From Eupeodes corollae (taxonomy: Eukaryota > Arthropoda > Insecta > Diptera > Syrphidae), in assembly GCF_945859685.1 (NCBI RefSeq), contig NC_079147.1, positions 216,569,578 to 216,633,577 of the forward strand: a stretch of 64,000 bases of DNA. Reading direction: 5' to 3'. Below, piece by piece: positions 37,247 to 47,864 of this stretch. Both the position numbers and the translations under genes were made by a program. A model generated the notes under the pieces. The model saw only the letters and a list, made by a program, of their open reading frames with translations, was not told the origin of the DNA and searched no databases. Positions within the stretch are counted from its first letter, which is position 1; the number at the start of each line of letters is the position of its first letter.

Positions 37247-37957
37247 GGGCCTTACCAATAATTATTGCTTAAACAAGCGTTTAGATAAACGCCACGTTAA
37301 ACTTTAGAGACGAGTTTATTTGTGTGTTAACCAATAACCAAATTAAACACGTCTTTAACTAAACTCTGCTCTATTACATTATCTACTACATTTGTTGCCA
37401 AACAGACATATGAGTGAATTGCATCGGTATCAAATCTCGCATTATCTAATTGTAAGTCCACTGACAGCATTGCAGATATTTCAATGTTCTTTGAGGGGTG
37501 TTCACCAGTTTCCTTCTGAAACCAACTAAACTTATTTTGCTGCTGGCTTGCGTTTTTAAGGCAATAGCCAGTGGCATTTAACATTTCCTGAATGCTCTGT
37601 CAAGCTTATATATATTAAATACTTACAATACAACTTATATATTTAAATAAAAAGAAATTAATCTATTTGTTTATTTTGATTGCTAATTTTTATGAGCTCA
37701 CGGTCACAGCCAAAAATAAATTTGCAGCAGATTAAAGAAACATACGAAAAATTTCTTTTCCTGCCAACTGCCAGAATGACAGCACAAACATGACGTTAAA
37801 CCTTAATCACGAAGTTAAACACGCGTTTCTCTACTCTAAAATTTAGAGTGACGTTTAGCGTTAAGCTGACTATTAAATTGATTATTGGTATGGTTCATTA
37901 TTTAGAGTCCACTTAAATATTTAAGTCGTCACTAAATTTGATTATTGGTAAGGCACA
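37247..37957. mobile_element. 710-bp inverted-repeat DNA element (PIF/Harbinger-like?)
   Basis: The left end GGGCCTTACCAATAATTA (from 37247) and the right end, reverse-complemented, GTGCCTTACCAATAATCA (to about 37957) form terminal inverted repeats. Copies of the ACCAATAAYC motif recur about 70-90 bp inside each end (ACCAATAACC near 37330; ACCAATAATC, reverse-complemented, near 37880). This subterminal repetition is common in transposase-bound ends. The interior contains a minus-strand ORF described separately. No DDE transposase is visible, so the element is non-autonomous. The exact target duplication is unclear (possibly TTG), so the superfamily is only a suggestion. Confidence 0.6.
37327..37584 (-). 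pseudogene. ORF inside the inverted-repeat element, possibly a zeste/Myb-like remnant
   Basis: An 85-codon frame starts MLNATGYCLKNASQQQNKF and continues with EISAMLSVDLQLDNARFDTD and VIEQS. The first part faintly recalls the ALNA.G...K....WKK pattern of the zeste/Myb-like DNA-binding protein encoded by some PIF/Harbinger elements, but the tryptophans that define that fold are mostly missing. It ends within the left terminal repeat. This is a tentative remnant. No start signal or splice evidence supports expression. Confidence 0.3.
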
Positions 37958-39166
37958 TTGAGTTTGTTTAAATTCTGTTAAAATCAACCGCTTTTCCAAA
38001 CGAAAAAATAAAATTTTTAAACACTTTTTCCTTTGGAACAAAGATTTAACGGATATAAGCCAATTTACCACAAAAATTTTCTAAATAAAAGTTGTTTTTT
38101 ATTGATATAAGCCATTTTACTAACTACATCAAAGTTTCATATATAAAAAAAAACACAAGCCATTGTAATTTGAGTTGTGAAAGCGTTTAATATTTTCGTT
38201 TATTATAAGTTAAATAATATTTAAGAGTAATAATTCGTTGTGAATAAGCAATTTATAAATATAAACATAATACTAATGTAACAAAATTGTTTTTCAGAAA
38301 AAACGGAGGTTTAAAAAAAATCATTTGATTCAAGAGAACTTTTGACAAGAATAAAGAAAAAAATTGTGAACATTGAAAGGCGCTACAAATTTCAATTCTG
38401 AAATTAAGGATTCAATTAAATCTGGTATGTTGGTAATCTTTTGTTTTTGGAGTTTATTGAACATTTATAATTATAGGATTGATCTCGCTGTGAAATTTGT
38501 ATTTTATTGCTTAATATAATACTTATAAAACCTAAATAAGCTTATACTAAGAAAATTCGTTTCATTTCATAAAATATACGATTTGGTTGATTTTGTATGA
38601 GATGATTAAATATTTTTTGAAGGATTTATCAATTCAATTTGTTCCTAAATGAATAAATATCGAATAAAGAAAAAAACCTATGTCCTTGTAAGCAAGGACA
38701 CACAGTAATTTTAAAACAATGTAGAAAACTAAAAAGACGAAAGGGCTTAAGTGAGAAATTTTCGTTATAAAAACATTAATTAAACTAATTGTTAAAATCC
38801 TTAAATGCACATAATTGGAATATGAATTCATAATGCATTGTTAAAATTTCATGTTTCTACTCAAAACGGTTCTAATTTAATTTCTGTTTGAAGTTTAATA
38901 CAATACCCGTGTTTTGTTGGAAAATCTATCAATAGTATAGTAGGATTTTACACGAATAACAAAAACAATATCCGAAGTATGAATACTGCCGATAAAAATT
39001 AAAGTAGAATCTTACTACGGATGGGATTTTGACATTTATACGAATCTCTAATAGATCTTATATGATTTTTTCTCAAATGTTGGTACGATTAATATTGCAT
39101 TTGTATCTCGATGGCTGTGTTCGTTGAGTAGTTGTATATTTGGAATCATGTGTTTTCTTTGGGAAA
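37958..39166. other. AT-rich DNA, nothing recognised
   Basis: No gene or mobile element is seen. The string GATATAAGCCAWTTTAC occurs twice about 54 bp apart (near 38052 and 38105). Confidence 0.5.
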
Positions 39167-39183
39167 CAAATCAATCTGTTACT
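39167..39183. repeat. 17-bp target-site duplication of the RTE, left copy
   Basis: CAAATCAATCTGTTACT, identical to 40339-40355. Confidence 0.95.
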
Positions 39184-40338
39184 TACTTACTTAAGGTGGC
39201 GCTACAGTCCGGGGCGGACCTGGGCCTCAACCAACAAGCGTCTCCAGCCAGCTCGGTCCCTAGCTAGCTGTCTCCAGTTTCGCACGCCAAGTTGGTTGAG
39301 GTCCTCTCCCACCTGGGTGCGCCACCTGAGTCGCGGTCTTCCTCTACTGCGCCGTCCCTCGGGATTGGATTCGAAGACCTTCCGGGCTGGAGCGTTGATG
39401 TCCATCCGCTCTACATGACCTAGCCATCTAAGCCGTTGGACTTTGATTCTGCTAACTAGGTCAGTGTCGCTGTACAGCCCGTACAGCTCGTCGTTATATC
39501 TTCTCCTCCATTCTCCATCTATGCGTACGGGACCAAAAATCGCCCGAAGAATTTTTCTCTCGAAGCATCCTAAGACGCTCTCATCTTTCTTTGACAGGGT
39601 CCAGGCCTCAGCGCCATAAATGAGAACCGGGATGATGAGTGTCTTATAGATGGTGATTTTACATGCTCGAGAGAGGACTTTACTTCTCAATTGCCTTCTA
39701 AGTCCAAAGAAGCAGCGATTTGCAAGAGTTATTCTTCGTTTGATTTCAGCGCTGGTATCGTTGTCTGCATTAATAGCGGTGCCTAGGTAGACAAAGTCCT
39801 TAACTACCTCAAAGTTATAGCTGTCCATGGTGACGTTTTGTCCAATACGTCGTCGTTCAGTGTCCTTTTTTGATGACAGCATATACTTGGTCTTGCCCTC
39901 ATTGACCACTAAACCCATGTTCTTCGCTTCCTTCGCAATGCTCAAAAACGCTCCACTGACATCACGCTTTGATCTTCCAATTATGTCAATATCATCTGCG
40001 TATCCGAGTAATTGGATGGATCTTTGGAAGATTGTGCCTCTAGTGTTTACGGTTGAGTTTTGCACAATTCTTTCCAGAACGATGTTAAAGAAGTCGCATG
40101 ACAGTGCACCGCCTTGTCTAAAACCTTTTTTGACATCAAAAGCATCGGTAAGATCTTTTCCGACCTTGATAGAGCAGCGTGCATTCTCCATCGTCATTCT
40201 GCACAAACGGATAAGTTTGACAGGGATGCCAAAACTAGACATTGCTCGGTAGAGCTCTTCCCTATAGATGCTGTCATACGCGGCTTTAAAATCGATAAAG
40301 AGATGGTGGGTATCGATTTGAAGCTCCTGGGTTTTTTC
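39184..40338 (-). mobile_element. 5'-truncated RTE-clade LINE, recent insertion
   Basis: Minus-strand 1155-bp insertion bounded by a perfect 17-bp target duplication. The 3' end reads CGGACTGTAGCGCCACCTT and then an AAGTAAGTAA tail, the short tandem tail typical of RTE elements. The 5' end is truncated just before RT motif A, so endonuclease and RT fingers are missing. The body is one uninterrupted reading frame. Perfect duplications and an open frame imply a young copy and a recently active RTE in this genome. Confidence 0.93.
39202..40338 (-). CDS. RTE reverse transcriptase, C-terminal part, open frame
   Basis: An open frame of 378 codons within the element (one flanking codon extends it) runs to the natural stop at 39202. 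It shows, in order: motif A HLFIDFKAAYDSIYR; IKVGKDLTDAFDVKKGFRQG with motif B GFRQGGALSCDFFNIVLE (QG present, usual GVRQG); the catalytic box LLGYADDIDIIGRS with both Asp residues; motif D-like NEGKTKYMLSSKK; DFVYLGTAINADNDTSAEIKRRI; and the conserved tail VLIYGAEAWTLSKKDE, WLGHVERMD, ARKVFESNPEGRRSRGRPRLRW, and GVRNWRQLARDRAGWRRLL. The frame lacks its own upstream start and the endonuclease, so it is not expected to yield a working enzyme. It is the least decayed coding sequence in the window. Confidence 0.92.
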   Translation of the reverse strand, partial: EKTQELQIDTHHLFIDFKAAYDSIYREELYRAMSSFGIPVKLIRLCRMTMENARCSIKVGKDLTDAFDVKKGFRQGGALSCDFFNIVLERIVQNSTVNTRGTIFQRSIQLLGYADDIDIIGRSKRDVSGAFLSIAKEAKNMGLVVNEGKTKYMLSSKKDTERRRIGQNVTMDSYNFEVVKDFVYLGTAINADNDTSAEIKRRITLANRCFFGLRRQLRSKVLSRACKITIYKTLIIPVLIYGAEAWTLSKKDESVLGCFERKILRAIFGPVRIDGEWRRRYNDELYGLYSDTDLVSRIKVQRLRWLGHVERMDINAPARKVFESNPEGRRSRGRPRLRWRTQVGEDLNQLGVRNWRQLARDRAGWRRLLVEAQVRPGL

Positions 40339-40355
40339 CAAATCAATCTGTTACT
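40339..40355. repeat. 17-bp target-site duplication of the RTE, right copy
   Basis: CAAATCAATCTGTTACT, identical to 39167-39183. Confidence 0.95.
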
Positions 40356-41290
40356 GTTCATATTATTTAGCTTTGTTAAGGAAAATTGACTAACTGGGCT
40401 TATTTTGCAAGAGAAAACAATAGAAAAGATAATGAAGTTTCGCTATGTTTCCACCAAAGGTTTATCTCAGTTTAGATTAAATAAATCTTGTTAGTGTTTT
40501 CACCGCGCAAGAAGATTTAAAAATGATTAAGTTTGACAGCACTTTCTAAAATGCAAATGGTGTTTCGATGTTTTCGATGTGTGAAGTACAAGTGCGATAG
40601 ATTGATTCGTGTTAAACAATAAAGAACTGATTAGTTCAGCACCATATAAGAGTATGCTACCTCCTCAATGTCAATTTTTTTTTTAGTAATTTGATTAAAA
40701 CAATACTGTATTATTTGTACACAAACATACAAATAACATAACATACAATAATCTGTAAAACCAACTCCTCCACACAGGTTTTTCTTCACAAATTTTGACT
40801 CGAATCCGATCTCCGACGGGAATCGAGTCGAATCAAGCTCATTTCAACTCTATTCAGGTATATACAGAATTAAGGCGAGCTTATTCAATCTCGCTTCAAC
40901 ACCACATGTTACGAACAAACCCCCTCTTTAAAGTTTTTTTTTGGCTTAGTTAATTTTTACTTTTGATTTTCATAAAACTTTCTTCTATTTGCGTGTTTTT
41001 TTTATATTATTATTCTGACAGATCTTCACTCACTAGTGCCAATTTTTCAACTATACTTTTTATAAAATGCCAAAAAACACGGGTAATAATTAAGCTTAAT
41101 AACGTGAAAACAAGTTAAAAAATCTTCAAATTTATGAAATCAATACCTGCAATCTCAAACAAAAATTCCTGTAGGTCGTCAGAGCTATCATGTTTCTAAA
41201 AAAACACTTACACTTCAAAAGTTTTGTCTGTTTCAAATCATAAATGAACATAATTACATTTTGCGAGTGGCATGAATGGAACATCGCTAG
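40356..41290. other. AT-rich DNA, nothing recognised
   Basis: No gene or transposon end is identified. A stretch near 40790-40870 is less AT-rich but contains no open frame of note. Confidence 0.5.
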
Positions 41291-41564
41291 TACCCGTGGC
41301 GTGATGGTTAGTGCGTTAGACTTTGGGTTTAATCCCTATCTCTGCTATCTACAGTTAATTTCACGGGTACTGCCTCCTATGAGAAGTTGAAAAATCTTCC
41401 AGGAGTAAGTTTTTCCATGAAAAGTGCTTTCTCAAATTAACCGTTACAATTAGGCTTAAAACTGTTGGTCCCCATTACCCCTGGCAACATTACTCCCACC
41501 CAGGAATGGTTAAGAGTTGTAAGTCAATAGGCCCTACTTCTCAACAGACTGTTGTGTCACCTAG
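41291..41564 (+). mobile_element. tRNA-derived SINE, copy 4, nearly full length
   Basis: Plus strand, about 274 bp. The head TACCCGTGGCGTGATGG and TTAGTGCGTTAGAC leads to the B-box-like GGGTTTAATCCC, only about 20 bp after the A box, so the anticodon-arm part is deleted in this copy. The body follows (CACGGGTACTGCC, GTGCTTTCTCAAATTAACCG, AGGCTTAAAACTGTTGGTCCC, GGAATGGTTAAGAGTTGTAAG). The end is CAACAGACTGTTGTGTCACCTA, the RTE-like terminus with CGCC changed to TGTC. It is non-coding. Confidence 0.85.
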
Positions 41565-42199
41565 TATATTTTTATGAATTGAACATCGAACCTATCTCAG
41601 ATGCTACTGCAACTATAGGGGTTTCTTATATGTTGTAATACAAAATTGTCGGTTTGCATTTTTTTACGTTACAAGTTTACACTACATTGTTAACCATATT
41701 TTTTTGTATTTAAAAATTATTGTTCACCAATAAACAAAATTTTACTGCTGCATTGACTTCAAGAAATAATTTTTGTTGTATATCTGTTTTTTTTTAAGGA
41801 ACCCGAAAAATGTGTTCTTTTTTATGAACACTCATAATTTTGTTTGAAAAGGTATGGAAAGGAAAGAAATACCACAAAGTAAACTTTTTTGGCTCAAATA
41901 GAGATTAAAAAAAATACTATTAAAAATTTAATGTAAACTGTAAACTCATAGTTTTAAGTAACAAATTTTCAATTATATAAATTTGAATGTCTTTTTATAA
42001 TTTTCTTGTGAGTGAAGAAAATAGACCTTTTTTTGTTTCGTTGGTGGGCCTAATCGGATCTCAAAACAAAATATAAAAAGAGGCTGGGGTGTGACCCACA
42101 CTGATAACTTCTCATCCCGTCTATCGATTTAGCTCTTTAAAAAGTTTGTAGGTTTTCGTGTTTTGTAAAAAAAAGTTTTCAGTTGGATTATTCTTAAAA
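41565..42199. other. AT-rich DNA, nothing recognised
   Basis: No gene is seen. Low-complexity A/T tracts lead into the family R copy, whose left limit cannot be placed precisely. Confidence 0.45.
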
Positions 42200-43143
42200 A
42201 TATAAAAATATCGAACAATTTTTTGGTATAAATGAAATAGTTTGATTTCAAAATCTATTTTTGCTAACGAGATTTTTTGTCGAGAACCAATTTTTAACAA
42301 TTTTAGTAGCATTTCTTTAAAGTTTTTATATCTTTTATAAACAAATACAAATTGGATGAAGGAAATTACATACTTTGAAAGTCAACATCTTTTATTGTTA
42401 ATGAGATATAGAGAACCGAACATCAATTTTTACCAAATTTTCGGACTAGTTTTTGTAGGTTTTATTTTTATATAAAAAAACGTACTGTTAAATTTTTATA
42501 AAAAAATTACTGAATGTCAAAAACAATATTTTCTGTGAGATGAAATTAATTTGAAGTCACTATTTTTAATTTTTGAAAAGATACTTGAATTAATAGTCAA
42601 TTTTTTACCAACTTTTATATTTTTTTTATATTTTTCATAAAAAAGCTGTATATTCGATTTTTTTCAAAATTTTGCCAGATGTCAAAAACTTTATTTCTCG
42701 TTGCAGACAATTAATTTGGAGGTGAAATCTTTTTTTCTTCGTAAAATATTCGAGGTGGCAAATATTTTTTTCAGTTTTTTTTTTGATTTTTAAAAAACCT
42801 TTGCTTGGAATTTTTTAATTCAAGTCGCTAGCGTTATTGGTTCGGGAGATATTTAGGGCAAACCAACATTTTTACCTTTTTTTAAATTGCTAAGGTAAAA
42901 AACCACCAACGCATTTTTTGACAGTCCTTTTTGCATAACAAAATTTATATGAAGTCGATATCTCTACTGGTTCTCGAGCTATGGACGACGAAAAAATCGT
43001 ACGTACATACGGACGCACAGATATCTCTCTATAAAAATCTTTTATTTCGACTCTAAGGAACTTGAAACGTCCAGAAATGTCAAAATTGTCAATTTGACGA
43101 ATCGAACCAATTACAATAACTTCCTATGGGAAGTTAAAAATAC
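42200..43143 (+). repeat. family R dispersed repeat, longest copy with internal tandem units
   Basis: The copy holds at least five decayed tandem units. Each combines a TTTNAAGTC-like string, a GAGATAT-like string and then ATTTTTACC or similar. They are seen near 42245 (TTTCAAAATCTATTTTTGC then ACGAGATT), 42385 (GTTAATGAGATATAGAGAACCGAACATC), 42550 (TTTGAAGTCACTATTTTT), 42715 (TTTGGAGGTGAAATC), 42825 (CAAGTCGCTAGCGTTATTGGTTCGGGAGATATT) and 42950 (GAAGTCGATATCTCTACTGGTTCTCGAGC). Spacing is about 110-165 bp. The unique end has GTACGTACATACGGACGCAC, TCTTTTATTTCGACTC, ATTTGACGAATCG and the palindromic AACTTCCTATGGGAAGTT terminus at about 43119-43136. No ORF. Other copies are at 36.3/32.7 kb and 61.4/62.8 kb. 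Confidence 0.75.
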
Positions 43144-46100
43144 AAAATTATTTTATCCTCGTTTATCTGTTAAATAAAATTTTAGATTTGTCGATTTATC
43201 GATGTTTTCATTAATAAAATTGTATATTGTCTTCATGATTCGTAGGCTCAGTTTAACAGAGACCTTGCAAACAAATGTTTTGACGAAAGTATTACATTGA
43301 GAGAAAAGAAACTCATTTTTAGCATCCATTCAAGTATCTACTCGTCTTAAAAAAGAAACGTATTTCCAATGCCACAAATAAATTAAATTAAACTAAGAAC
43401 TTTTCGGTCTTTTAATTCATTTTCAACAGTTTGTTGAGTATATTTTTTAAATTATTATTTTCCAGGTAAAATACTGTTTGTATGTAGAGGGAAAAGTAGT
43501 TTATAAAACCCGAAGACGAAATAAAGTGTAACAAACCAATAAGTGTAATAAATAAGAATAAATCAGGATAAATGTTCGAATAAGATTTCTGTAATTAGAA
43601 ATTTGAATAGTCCTATTCTTAAGCGTCAACTAAAAGTTGTTGCAGAATTTTGCAGTTTCAAAATACTCGTCTAATAAGAAAACCAACTCAGAAAAATTAT
43701 TTTTAATTTTATTGCGATTTTCAAATCTTAGTGGAATTCCAAGTTAACAAGGCAAAGTTTAAAAAGAGCACAATAATTCTAATTGGAAAAAATTAAATAA
43801 TAAAAAAAATAAAGTCTCTTTGGCCAGCATACATTTCATTCCATTTAATTCCTCTGTTACAGGTGGATTTCATTCCAATTTATTCCTCTAAGAGAATCCC
43901 ATGGCAAGCAGGTGATGTGAAGAGAAAACACATTCATAGAAATACTCTCTTAGAAAAACACACTTGCTCACTTACACCATCGCATTCTAATACTCTTACA
44001 ACTTCGCTCCAGCTATATTGGTGTGAGTGGTAAACTACTACAACTTTGTGCACTTTTCCGTTTGCCAGTTTGCCTGCAAATCAGCGGCACCCAATTGTGC
44101 ATCAATCAACCCATACATCAATGCAACTTTTGGATACTTGTAGCGAATTCTCCAAAACGCGACAAAAATATAACAAAATCATCCCGAAGAGCCCCATATC
44201 CAAAGAGAAAAACCGACACAATTATGAAGACTACGTCATACCGTTGTTTCTTGTACTTTGAATTGAGAGAATGCGAATCTATATTGCACATGGGGTTTGG
44301 TTGGTGCTTATAGGTCCAGTCCCGTAGCGCGTCAAACGAAACCCCAAAACGGATTTTGTTCCCCATCGTTGTCTGGTGTGTCGTCGCTAAAGCCTCGTTA
44401 GTTCCCTCAGCATTGTGTCAGAGTTCTTCGGTGTGAAATAAAAATATTTTAAGCCCATTCGCTCTTTGGTTCTGTTATTTTTTTTAAATATACCCACTTC
44501 TGCTCGCTCACCAACAGCAAGTGCACCCAGCAAAATGCATTCGGAACGGTATGCCAATTCGGTGTGATTCCCTCGTGCTACAGATGGCGTGACGCGGCGC
44601 GACGGTAGTGAAAAGTAAAACGAAACGACAACGAGTGCTAGTTAAAAAGTGGGGGACTCTTACAAAGAGAGAGGACAACAACAAAACAAACAAAAAAATA
44701 AATGCGTGTGTTGGTGGATAAACAAAGAAGCGAATAAGTTTGAACTTTTTTCTGTTTTGAAGAGGGGAATTGTGTGTGTGAGCGAGTGAGATCTTATGGA
44801 GCTTTATGACAGTTCTTCTGTTTCTGTATTTTGTTGATTGACAGCAGGAATGTTAAGCAGCAAAGAGAGAGTATGGTTTGATTTGAAGAGAGTGAGGACC
44901 ATGCTTACGCACTGAGCCACCAAATCAAACACCACCCACATCAACCCAACCACCCACAACACACTGAACTTTCTCGAATTTTACTCTGCTTACCGCCCAT
45001 CCCTTTCGCATTAACAAATGAACGAAGGTAAATTTGAATTACAATTTATCACCCTCCTTACACCACTCTCGAGCAACAACAACAACAAAAAGAGTAGAAG
45101 TGGAAAGTGTTAATTTACAAGAAGAGGCAACACAAATAAAATGCAAACATACATAAAGAAAAAATAAAACCTAAAGAGAAAAGAAAAACGCAAAACGGAA
45201 GTTTTCGCTTACCGGCTTTTTTTTCGCTGATACTTTGAATGGAATGAAACTGAAATTGTTATTGTTGGTCGGTCGGTCGGTGGTCGGTGCGTCGAGCGAC
45301 TTTTGTGAGACCTCATACCTTTAAAATCATATATTTGTAACTGTGCTATGAGTTAAGGGTGCGTTGGTGGGGTTATAAAGAAGGTTGTTTATTGTCTTCC
45401 ATCCTCCCCTCACTCTTGCTCGTCCTCTCGCACTCTTACAGTCTTCAGACAGGAAAAAAGGGAATTTCGTGTGCAGAAATTTTACTTAAGTGCGTGAGGT
45501 TAGGTTAGGCCGGTTTGAACCTTATTCTTGTTTGTTTTTTTTTGTTTTTTTATTTTTAATTTGTATTGCTTTTTCATGCTAGCGTGTGTACTTGTTGCGT
45601 GTAATAATTTTGGCGGGAAAAGTTTTGGTGTTTATTGTTTTGTTTTATCGCAACCATGTTGCTTCTTCAGCATGTGTTATTATTTTATTTGTTTGTGAAG
45701 GTAGAAACTTAAGTAAGGTTATTTTCTGTTCAAAGGAAAAAGTGAGATTAAAACGACGAAGGCTATTTAATGAAGGATAAAAATTTTAATACTTAAACCT
45801 ACGTCAGGAAGAATTTTTAAATTTTACAAGGTAAGTTTTCCAAATTTATTTCCTTAGCAGAAATTCTGAAATGAAAGGCTTACATTTAATGATTTAGTGT
45901 AAAGTAGTTTTTTCTTATTTGAACCTTAACTTCGTCAACGCAGTTTATGAAATGTATATTTTAAGGAAGTAGCTAGGTATGGCTTTGTTAAGCTTAAGGT
46001 AGGTAGGTATGTATAGTTACTAGAAATATTTAAAGAGCTTGCCAATTCATATACCTAATATGAATACAATTCTAGCAACTGAACAACAGTTTTTATGCGG

Positions 46101-46416
46101 CTGATTATAAAAGGTCTCCCACAAGCTCACTCGTGATGCCTTAGAAAAATGGAAGCGAACGGGCAGCGACAATCGGCATACAAGAATGTATTAAGATAAG
46201 ACTTGCAACGTAGGTACCTACTTAGGTATTTTTTTAAGAGGTTTACATTTGTTTTATTTAAAGTATTATAGCTTGCATCTATCTGTGAAACATCATCGCC
46301 AAGGATTCCTATAAATCAAGGCGTTAAGGCATAAAGTAAATTTTGTTTGGGATCATAATTTTACTGAAGCTGAGTTGTGGTTTGTCCTACACTTTCAATA
46401 CACCATCAACTGTTTT
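43144..46416. other. no recognised gene; less AT-rich patch at 44000-45500
   Basis: No domain is seen in any frame. The stretch 44300-45500 is less AT-rich and has many short G/C-containing motifs. It ends near a strong donor-like CAAG|GTAAGT at 45829-45836. A 5' untranslated first exon on the plus strand would fit this pattern, but no transcription start or downstream coding exon can be shown. GGTTAGGTTAGG at about 45499 is only two telomere-like units. Confidence 0.4.
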
Positions 46417-46475
46417 CTTACTTACTAACTTACTTAAGGAGGGGTTAAAGCCCTATGTGAACTACTGTACTATGC
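46417..46475 (-). mobile_element. possible RTE 3' end stub
   Basis: CTTACTTACTAACTTACTTAAGGAGG followed by AAAGCCCTATGTGAACT resembles the plus-strand view of the RTE 3' end at 52921 (CTTACTTACTTACTTAAGG, then CAGTCCTGTGTGAACT). Only about 55 bp is alignable, so this is a heavily truncated insertion or a chance match. Confidence 0.4.
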
Positions 46476-46955
46476 ACAACTTTTGCAACTATTGCCACCA
46501 ATCAAAAAATCGAAAATTCGTGTTTATTAAAGTTGTTTCAATCAAATTATTTTTAGTGCTCTAGACTTTTGTATATGTCATCTTCATAATCTTAAAGAAC
46601 TGATCCACATGCAAATTCAACAAATGCACAGCTTTTACAAAAACAATAATGATTTCAGTTGTGAAAAACATTTGCAACTAGTGGCCAATTCTCTTTTCGT
46701 CTCATTTTGATAACGGTAAATCTGATCTGTTTTGAGGTTAGTAAGTTTGTATCTACGTGTTGCTTGATTTGTTTAGTTAGTTTTAGCCGGGACTTTGATC
46801 GATAAACCGGTTTTTTAAGATAAAAATGTTTTTTAAAAATGTTGTTTTAAAAATGGCGGGAAACAAATATTATAAAAAATAAAAATTTTGAGTGCTTTCA
46901 AAAAAGGAGCATAACAAAAAGAAATTTCAAAAATCAACTATTTGTAGAATCATCA
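46476..46955. other. AT-rich DNA, nothing recognised
   Basis: No feature can be supported here. Confidence 0.5.
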
Positions 46956-46959
46956 AAAG

Positions 46960-47595
46960 AATCATCATAGAGGGCGAAGGCCTCGAAGCACCACAGCTAA
47001 TTGAAAAATAACAAATTTGAACTTAGGTTTCCATTGCTGGCCGTATTGCGTTGTTTTCAAAAAGAGAAAGAGCCATTTATTTAAAAAAAAATGTAAAAGC
47101 TCGTATTTTCAATATGCACGGATGGAGTGCAAAAGAACATGTCAGAAGGCCAAGAGGTGGAGGCTAAATCCAAAATCCACTAAAGGGACGGTCAAACATG
47201 GTCTTGGGCTGCTTCTTTGGCCAAGGAATCGGACCAATTCGACAAGTGGAGGACATAATGAAGTCTGAAGACTGTAGACATCCTTTGTAACACCAATGTA
47301 CGTTCCAAAACGACAATGATCCGAAACACAAGTTGAAGTTGGCCACAAAGTGAATCACAGAAAAAAAGATTGAGGTTTTACCATGGCCAGCCCAATCTTA
47401 AGACCTATACTCAATAGAAAGCTCTAGGAAATTGTGAAGATAAGAATTGGGAGCTATATTTATAAGCACAAAAGTGACCCATTCGCTGGAATTCAGAGGC
47501 AGTGAAATGACATTTTAAAAATGGTTAATAATAACCCAATAGTTTCAATGCCCAGAAGATACACAGGCTTTATAAAAAATAAAGGGCATGAAATT
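46960..47595 (+). pseudogene. Tc1-like transposase relic
   Basis: Plus strand with several frameshifts. Fragments in order: RGRRPRSTTAN; then FHCWPYCVVFKKRK-type sequence where the family has the second DNA-binding part; KNVKARIF-like joined to DGVQKNMS and VRRPRGGG, showing an internal deletion; then TVKHGLGLLLWP (family TVKHGGGSVMVWG). Further fragments are GIGPIRQVEDIMKSED, QNDNDPKHKLKLA (catalytic Asp region HDNDPKHT), TEKKIEVLPWPAQS, DLYSIESS (family DLNPIENLW, Asn-Pro lost) and RWNSEAVK with MPRR-like remains. Terminal inverted repeats are not identified. It is a dead element, distinct from the Tc1 copy at 52.4-54.5 kb. Confidence 0.7.
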
Positions 47596-47864
47596 AAATA
47601 TTAACATTTTCTTGTCTTGAAGTAAGAAAATAGTTTGAAATTTAGTTGTAAGAAGCAATTTTACGAACTATGAAAGTATTTAGTTATTTATTTTTTGTTT
47701 AAGTGAAGAGTGATAATTTTTGTTTCCAACAATTATAACGTAGGTAATATCAAAAGAGTTTAGAAAACTAAAGAAAGAATTTTGCTGTTTGATTTTCCAA
47801 ACAATTTTTTTTTAAGAAAAATGTTGGAGGTTCTAGTTTTGTTTTGCACAGTACTGTAGGTCGT
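47596..47864. other. AT-rich DNA, nothing recognised
   Basis: No feature can be supported. Confidence 0.5.

Noticed and set aside
39827..40252. 141-codon plus-strand open frame
   Set aside because: It is antisense to the open RTE reverse transcriptase frame and has no independent support.
45495..45512. GGTTAGGTTAGG, resembling insect telomere repeats
   Set aside because: There are only two units in unique sequence, and flies generally lack TTAGG telomeres.
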